Below are positions 41,914-46,195 of a DNA stretch of 46,195 nt, one piece after another. A program made the position numbers and the translations under genes. Position 1 is the first letter of the stretch. Every line of letters starts with the position of its first letter. The stretch is from Bremia lactucae (Eukaryota > Oomycota > Peronosporomycetes > Peronosporales > Peronosporaceae): contig NC_090625.1 in the NCBI RefSeq assembly GCF_004359215.1, positions 987,293 to 1,033,487 on the forward strand, read 5' to 3'. The notes below the pieces were generated by a model. It did not search any database. It had not been told where the DNA came from and worked only from the letters and a program-made list of their open reading frames with translations.

Positions 41914-43557
41914 TAGTGAAAATAATCCCACTGTTGCAATACTCACTACGAGTGTTCCGTCATCAACTTTGTTTGATGACGTAAAGAAAGCATACGCTGA
42001 AGATAATGACCTTGTGCGTTTAATAGATCATCTGATGAATCCATTCCATAAATCTTATTAAGATTTACCGGCTTTGTATCGATCTCATCCGATTGATACA
42101 CAACACGCAACGGCTAATTATATTACACGGCCATTGCCGGCGACACTCCACGTGTTGTCGTCCCAAGTCACAATGATTTTCGATTGCGCATAGTGTATGA
42201 GTGTCACGATGCACCAACAAGTGGGCATTGTGGACGTGAGAGAACTTATCTCACAGTAAGTCGCGACTTTTACTGGCCCCGCCAGTTTCAGTTTGTGCGC
42301 AAGTACATTCGTGCTTGCAAGTTATGTCAACGAGTAAAGCCTAGCCCTACATCCCGTGCACCTCTCCAGCCTCTACCACTTCCGGCAGAATGTTGGGAGT
42401 CCGTATCTTTGGACTTCGTCTTCGGATTTCCCAAAGACGATCACAAAAGCTATATAATCCTTGTTTCTTAGACAGATTAAGCAAGATAGTACATCTTGTT
42501 GTGGTACCAGAGTCAATCACGGCTCCGAGATGCACCCGTGTCTTTATCGACACGGTATTCAAACTCCATAAGTTACCCTGTGAATTGGTCTCGGATAGAG
42601 ATCCAAGATTCATGGCGGAGTTCTGGCAATCCGTGTTCCGATCTCTCGGAACACGGCTGACTATGTCAGCATCCGATCACCCAGAAATGGATGGTCAAAC
42701 AGAACGCTTAAATCGCGTCCTCGAAGAGATACTTGAGGTTAAGTTCCATGGTATCCGAAGTGGGGCGAGTTTTTACCGATGGTCGAATTCGCCATCAACA
42801 ATTCGGTGCATGCGTCTACAACGCATACACCGTTCATCGTATATGGCTTACGCCATTAACGCGTACCCACCCAATAAAAGGGATCCTTTAGCTTAAGGAG
42901 GAGGTGGACTCGCACGAGCAAAAACATTTCTGGCTCATGCTCGTAACGCGTCGAACTTGCCAACGATGCGAGTGATGTCGATGTCGAAGCAGTCGACATC
43001 GAAGACGAGAAATATCTCATGGCAGTGCGCGCAAAGTGCACTGGAAAAGTCAAAACATCTGAGTCAGCAGAGAAATTTCTTCTGGCTCGAGATCAGTAAT
43101 CCGTTTCGTATAGGATTCCAATGCCAACGCAGTGGACCGTCAGAAACGGAACGCAGACAAACATGGAAGAGCAAATGTTCTTTCATTTAATGATAATGAC
43201 CTAGGATTAAGCTCTACGGTAAACTTACCTAGACATGTTGTCACACATGCGATTAGCAGTAAACTACCACCCAAGTTTATTAGGCCATTCCGTGTATTGC
43301 GTCGCAGAGGCAATGCGTACACAATAGAATTGCCACGTAGGATGCGGACGCATCCTACGTTTTACGTTGGTCGGCTCCGCCCGTACCATCAGTACGCGCC
43401 TTCTTCCAAGGACGGATTTGACCACCCTTTTCAAGAATCCCTTAAAGATTCTTGTGGTCACGAATCAGACTCTTATGAATCTGTAGATTATCATGTTAGG
43501 TCCGAAGATCCTCGAAACCACGATGAGCTGGCGACAGCTCATCACGAAGAACCATAA
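41914..43557 (+). pseudogene. E3 integrase
   Basis: The zinc-binding module (HDAPTSGHCGRERTYL, then CKLCQRVKP) is at 42184-42340. The core begins SVSLDFVFGFPKDDHKSYII (first Asp), a frameshift follows, then SDRDPRFMAEFW (second Asp) and DGQTERLNRVLEEIL (Glu). The catalytic triad is therefore present but split between frames. Further shifts lead to the C-terminal segment 43132-43557 (PPKFIRPFRVLRRRGNAYTI, THPTFYVGRLRPYHQY). Confidence 0.85.
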
Positions 43558-45029
43558 CATTCAGTACGCTCTCTTCTTACGGTTTTCCAACCGTTCGATA
43601 CAGTGAGCTTGCACAGTCTGCTCCAACTAGTGACGTTTACCGCGCTCGTGTTCATGGTTCTCCTCCAACACATGGAGGTAGCGATCGAGTTTGTCGATTC
43701 TCGACTCGAGATCGACACACGGTTCGGATCTAATTTCTCCTTCTCCACCACAACTATTGGTGGATTCCCACGGTGGTCAACGTTTTCTTGTGGAACATAT
43801 TCGAAACCACCGTGATGTGAAGGGGTAGCGAACGAGTTATCTTGTTCGCTGGCGTGGTTACCCACCTTCACATGACAGCTGGAAGCCTTGTTACCAGCTG
43901 GTTGCTGACGTTGAGGGCCTCGTCCGTCAGTATGACGAGACCCATCCGATGGTTCAGAAGGCCCATCGGAAAATACGCGCCCCTAGCGCTTGTAGATCGA
44001 TTGCAAAACGTCAATGGCATCGCGCATCTCAATAGAGATGCGAGCCCTTCCCCAAGGCGAAGAAAAGGAATTGACATCCTTTTACCCTCTTCGAGTTGTC
44101 AACACAACACGGACAGGGATCACCCCACGTGAGGCATGGAAGCCCAGCCTCACGTGTCAACCGATGCAATTTATACTTTGCACCGGTTGGAGTTCGTTTG
44201 TCAAACTTAACGCGATTCTCGTTAAGTCTTTGAAGCCAGGCTTCGCATCCAATGTCTGACATTGCGAATAAACGCGCTCCAGGCTTGCATAAACGAGACT
44301 TAATCTCGCTTATTGTTGCCACTAAACCATCGATGCTTAAGAAAAGCATCGAGATAAATTTCTTCTTCAGCGCGAAGAGCTTTCGCGCTGGGATCAACGC
44401 CATGTAGCTTTGTCGCAATAAAAAAGGGATATTTATTGTGAGGAGTAGTCTCTCCAGACAAGCTAGTGACTATCGGTTCGGGCAAAGGCCACGGCTTCTT
44501 CTCCGGGGCAAGACGAGACATTTATTGTCTACGTTCCCCTGAGTGGTACCCACGGAAGCAGGGGTGCCACAAGAACTTTTATTACGATAACTTACGCCAT
44601 CGTCATCACCACGCACAGAAATATGTGCGGGTGACGGCACGGGAGATAGTGCTGGCGATGAGGAATCATCCTCATTGTCGGAACCAAACATGTTATAGCC
44701 AACGCAATTAGCCCGTCCATCCGATTGAGCCCCCTCATTCAAAGGCTCATAGTCAGCCGCCTGACGATATGAGGCGACTGTTCTGTTCTCCCCGAGTCGG
44801 CCATTTCGTCCGACTCGCATTCGTAGTCGACCTCCAAAGAGGGGTCGCTTACACTTGGTGAATCACCATGTGCATCCGCAACATCTGGTGTTGCAGGAGA
44901 CGATGATACTACGGCAGACGAAGCGCCTGCCGCAAGAGACAATAATGCGTTGCCCTCGGCTGCATGAACCGCAGCCGAAGACGCCGCACTATTCGTATAC
45001 CGCATGGACTTGTTAACCATGCGATACAA
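43550..45029 (-). pseudogene. Antisense ORF of E3
   Basis: Third full-length relative of the E1 aORF, starting about 110 bp inside the 3' LTR (VNKSMRYTNSAASSAAVHAA). The conserved stretches are split over frames: EVDYECESDEMADSG (45029-44739), FGSDNEDDSSSPALSPVPSP (44820-44470), SLSGETTPHNKYPFFIATKL (44521-44300), CPCCVDNSKRVKG (44418-44029), NPPIVVVEKEKLDPNRVS and the helical tail (43871-43542). At least four frameshifts. The order of all blocks equals that in E1, including overlap with the chromodomain. Confidence 0.75.
43786..43970 (+). pseudogene. E3 chromodomain
   Basis: FLVEHIRNHRDVKG, one stop, then RTSYLVRWRGYPPSHDSW and LVADVEGLVRQYDETHP. Same chromodomain as E1, with a single stop codon. 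The antisense ORF overlaps it on the minus strand. Confidence 0.8.
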
Positions 45030-45120
45030 TTAAAAATGATGGTTCTGACAAGTCAACATCGTTTTCAATTAAGTGGTCTTATAGTGACCACTCTATTCAA
45101 TAACAATCAGAGTGATTTTC

Positions 45121-45137
45121 GTTTAAGGGAGGGGTGT
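45121..45137 (+). promoter_or_regulatory. E3 polypurine tract
   Basis: GTTTAAGGGAGGGGTGT directly before the 3' LTR. Confidence 0.8.
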
Positions 45138-45578
45138 TGTTACGGGGTGTATCGTTACATGAAATTAACACTAAAAGGTTGTTAACTAATATATAACCTA
45201 AAAGGTAAATAATATTTGGAGTAATATTTACTTTACGTAGAAATATTTGGAATGCTTATCCATTTATAGATATAGGCCATTATATCTGCTTTCTCCGCGA
45301 TCCAGTCAGCACTGGACGCGCGCAAAGAGAGAGACAGACAAGATTTTATTACATGTTTGTATTAGCTTATAATTAAGTAAGTAATAAAAAGATAGAACCA
45401 GAAGAACTTAATTTTAGTACTTACAATTTTAATTAACCCTCTTTAAAGCAAGTGTTTTAAAGAGAGTCTTCCTCTGCACGTACTAGTGTATGTGAAGTGA
45501 CGTGAGGCACCACTCACACTGAGGCAGTACGAAGTGGACTTGTACTGAAGCAGTACAAGTTAGCAGTGCCCCGTTACA
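45138..45578 (+). repeat. E3 3' LTR
   Basis: 441 bp, TGTTACGGGG to CCCCGTTACA. It differs from the E3 5' LTR at many positions, indicating an old insertion or recombination between copies. Confidence 0.9.
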
Positions 45579-45750
45579 AAGACTTATTGATCACCGCCCA
45601 TTCGCGCGCCTAGCTTCGATTAACGGGGTTGATTTAGACTTAAAATACCAATGAGCAGAACTGTCGCATTGCTGCTACAATATACCATGTACGGTAAAAT
45701 TAAAAAAAAATTAAATTATGAAGAAAATAATAACATTCTCCTCTATTATT
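45579..45750. other. Short AT-rich spacer
   Basis: No gene recognised between the two LTRs. Confidence 0.5.
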
Positions 45751-46195
45751 TGTAGGCGGGCACGTTGTAATGCGGCCACGCTCTACTTAGACACACACAC
45801 TAGCACAGCGAGGAAGCGATTAAACCTGCTTCTCTTGCGTGCAGTGAGGTAGTTGTGGTGGGCGCGCAAGCGACCGCACCCAGCACACTAAGTACTCTGG
45901 TTAAGTGTCGTCACGGGAGCGGTAATCCGTCTCCTCGTGCGCACTTACCAAGTAGGAAGTAGTTTTCAGACTGATTTATATTTAAAAAAATTAAATACAA
46001 ATACCTATTTTTACCAATTAAAAATGGTATCTCTATAGATATCATTTAATATGTATTGCGAGCGTATCTTTATAGATACCTCGCGTAACGGATGACGCTA
46101 GCCGTCATCACGGATGACGCTGGGCGTCATCCCTCCTAATGTGAATGCACCGGTTGGTCACAAATGTGCACCACACCCGAGTGTTGGGTCTAATT
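45751..46195 (-). repeat. Family-2 Gypsy LTR, cut by window end
   Basis: Starts TGTAGGCGGGCACG (the LTR end on the minus strand) and continues through GGAGCGGTAATCCG and GATGACGCTAGCCGTCATC to the window edge. This is the longest family-2 LTR in the window and the reference for the fragments at 1037, 4421, 4753, 4855 and 23083. It contains CTTCT once near 45830, where the Copia element inserted in the other copy. Confidence 0.8.

Larger units (their letters stand above)
37360..45578 (+). mobile_element. Gypsy family-1 element E3 (plus strand, both LTRs)
   Basis: 8.2 kb from the 5' LTR (37360-37799) to the 3' LTR (45138-45578). Contents: gag 37850-38650, a misplaced linker piece 38652-38923, zinc knuckle 38924-39334, protease start 39340-39814, RNase H end 39819-40037, an inverted block with RNase H start, protease end and RT (40038-41913), integrase 41914-43557, chromodomain 43786-43970, antisense ORF, polypurine tract. 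No exact target duplication was found at the ends (CGGAC versus AAGAC). Many stops; not functional. Confidence 0.85.

Noticed and set aside
37355..45583. Target-site duplication for E3.
   Set aside because: The 5-bp flanks CGGAC and AAGAC match at three of five positions only, which is not convincing.
1..46195. CRISPR arrays, tRNA or rRNA genes, bacterial operons, secreted RXLR-type effectors.
   Set aside because: No regularly spaced repeats, no cloverleaf or rRNA-like sequence, and no ORF with a signal peptide followed by an RXLR motif was seen. Introns and retroelements indicate a eukaryotic nuclear region.

Overview
The window looks like repeat-dense nuclear DNA from an oomycete, most likely a Phytophthora or downy-mildew relative. 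Compact genes with short GT-AG introns (64-73 bp), Copia Gag and Gypsy polyproteins of oomycete type, and two host genes surrounded by nested LTR retrotransposons all point that way. The genus is an inference. Both window ends lie inside repeats.

Layout. (1) 1-4960: a Gypsy RT fragment, a minus-strand family-2 (F2) Gypsy gag/LTR remnant, and a decayed Copia element (1118-4415) inserted into the F2 LTR with a CTTCT target-site duplication. (2) 5157-8175: the only host genes, both on the minus strand: a GPN-loop GTPase (GPN1-like, one intron) and a transmembrane TKL-type protein kinase (one intron). (3) 8978-14790: Gypsy family-1 (F1) element E1, minus strand. (4) about 14900-16613: a MULE transposase pseudogene. 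(5) 16614-18047: an F1 LTR, a gag remnant and another F1 LTR. (6) 18289-22101: F1 element E2, plus strand. (7) 23083-25356: an F2 3' LTR with its adjacent ORF, fused to a Gypsy RT fragment. (8) 25175-35046: a second copy of 1-9846, ending in a 100-base N gap. (9) 35147-37000: Gypsy fragments. (10) 37360-45578: F1 element E3, plus strand, with both LTRs but internally scrambled. (11) 45751-46195: an F2 LTR cut by the window end.

Main observation. The F1 elements encode gag, protease, RT, RNase H, integrase and chromodomain on one strand. Between integrase and the 3' LTR they carry a long ORF on the opposite strand. It starts about 115 bp inside the 3' LTR, is about 564 codons long in E1 (one frame, three stops), and overlaps the chromodomain and integrase tail in antisense for about 700 nt. 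Recognisable copies occur in E1, E2, E3 and the partial duplicate. A similar ORF lies beside the F2 LTR. Polypurine tracts and primer-side sequences fix the LTR orientation, so this is a true antisense gene position rather than a fusion of two elements.

Other notable structures: the 25-kb duplication has an apparently identical left half and a roughly 1%-diverged right half, and E3 contains an inverted, circularly permuted protease-RT-RNase H block. All retroelement coding regions here are broken. The GPN1 and kinase genes look intact in both copies, except that the kinase lacks a visible signal peptide.
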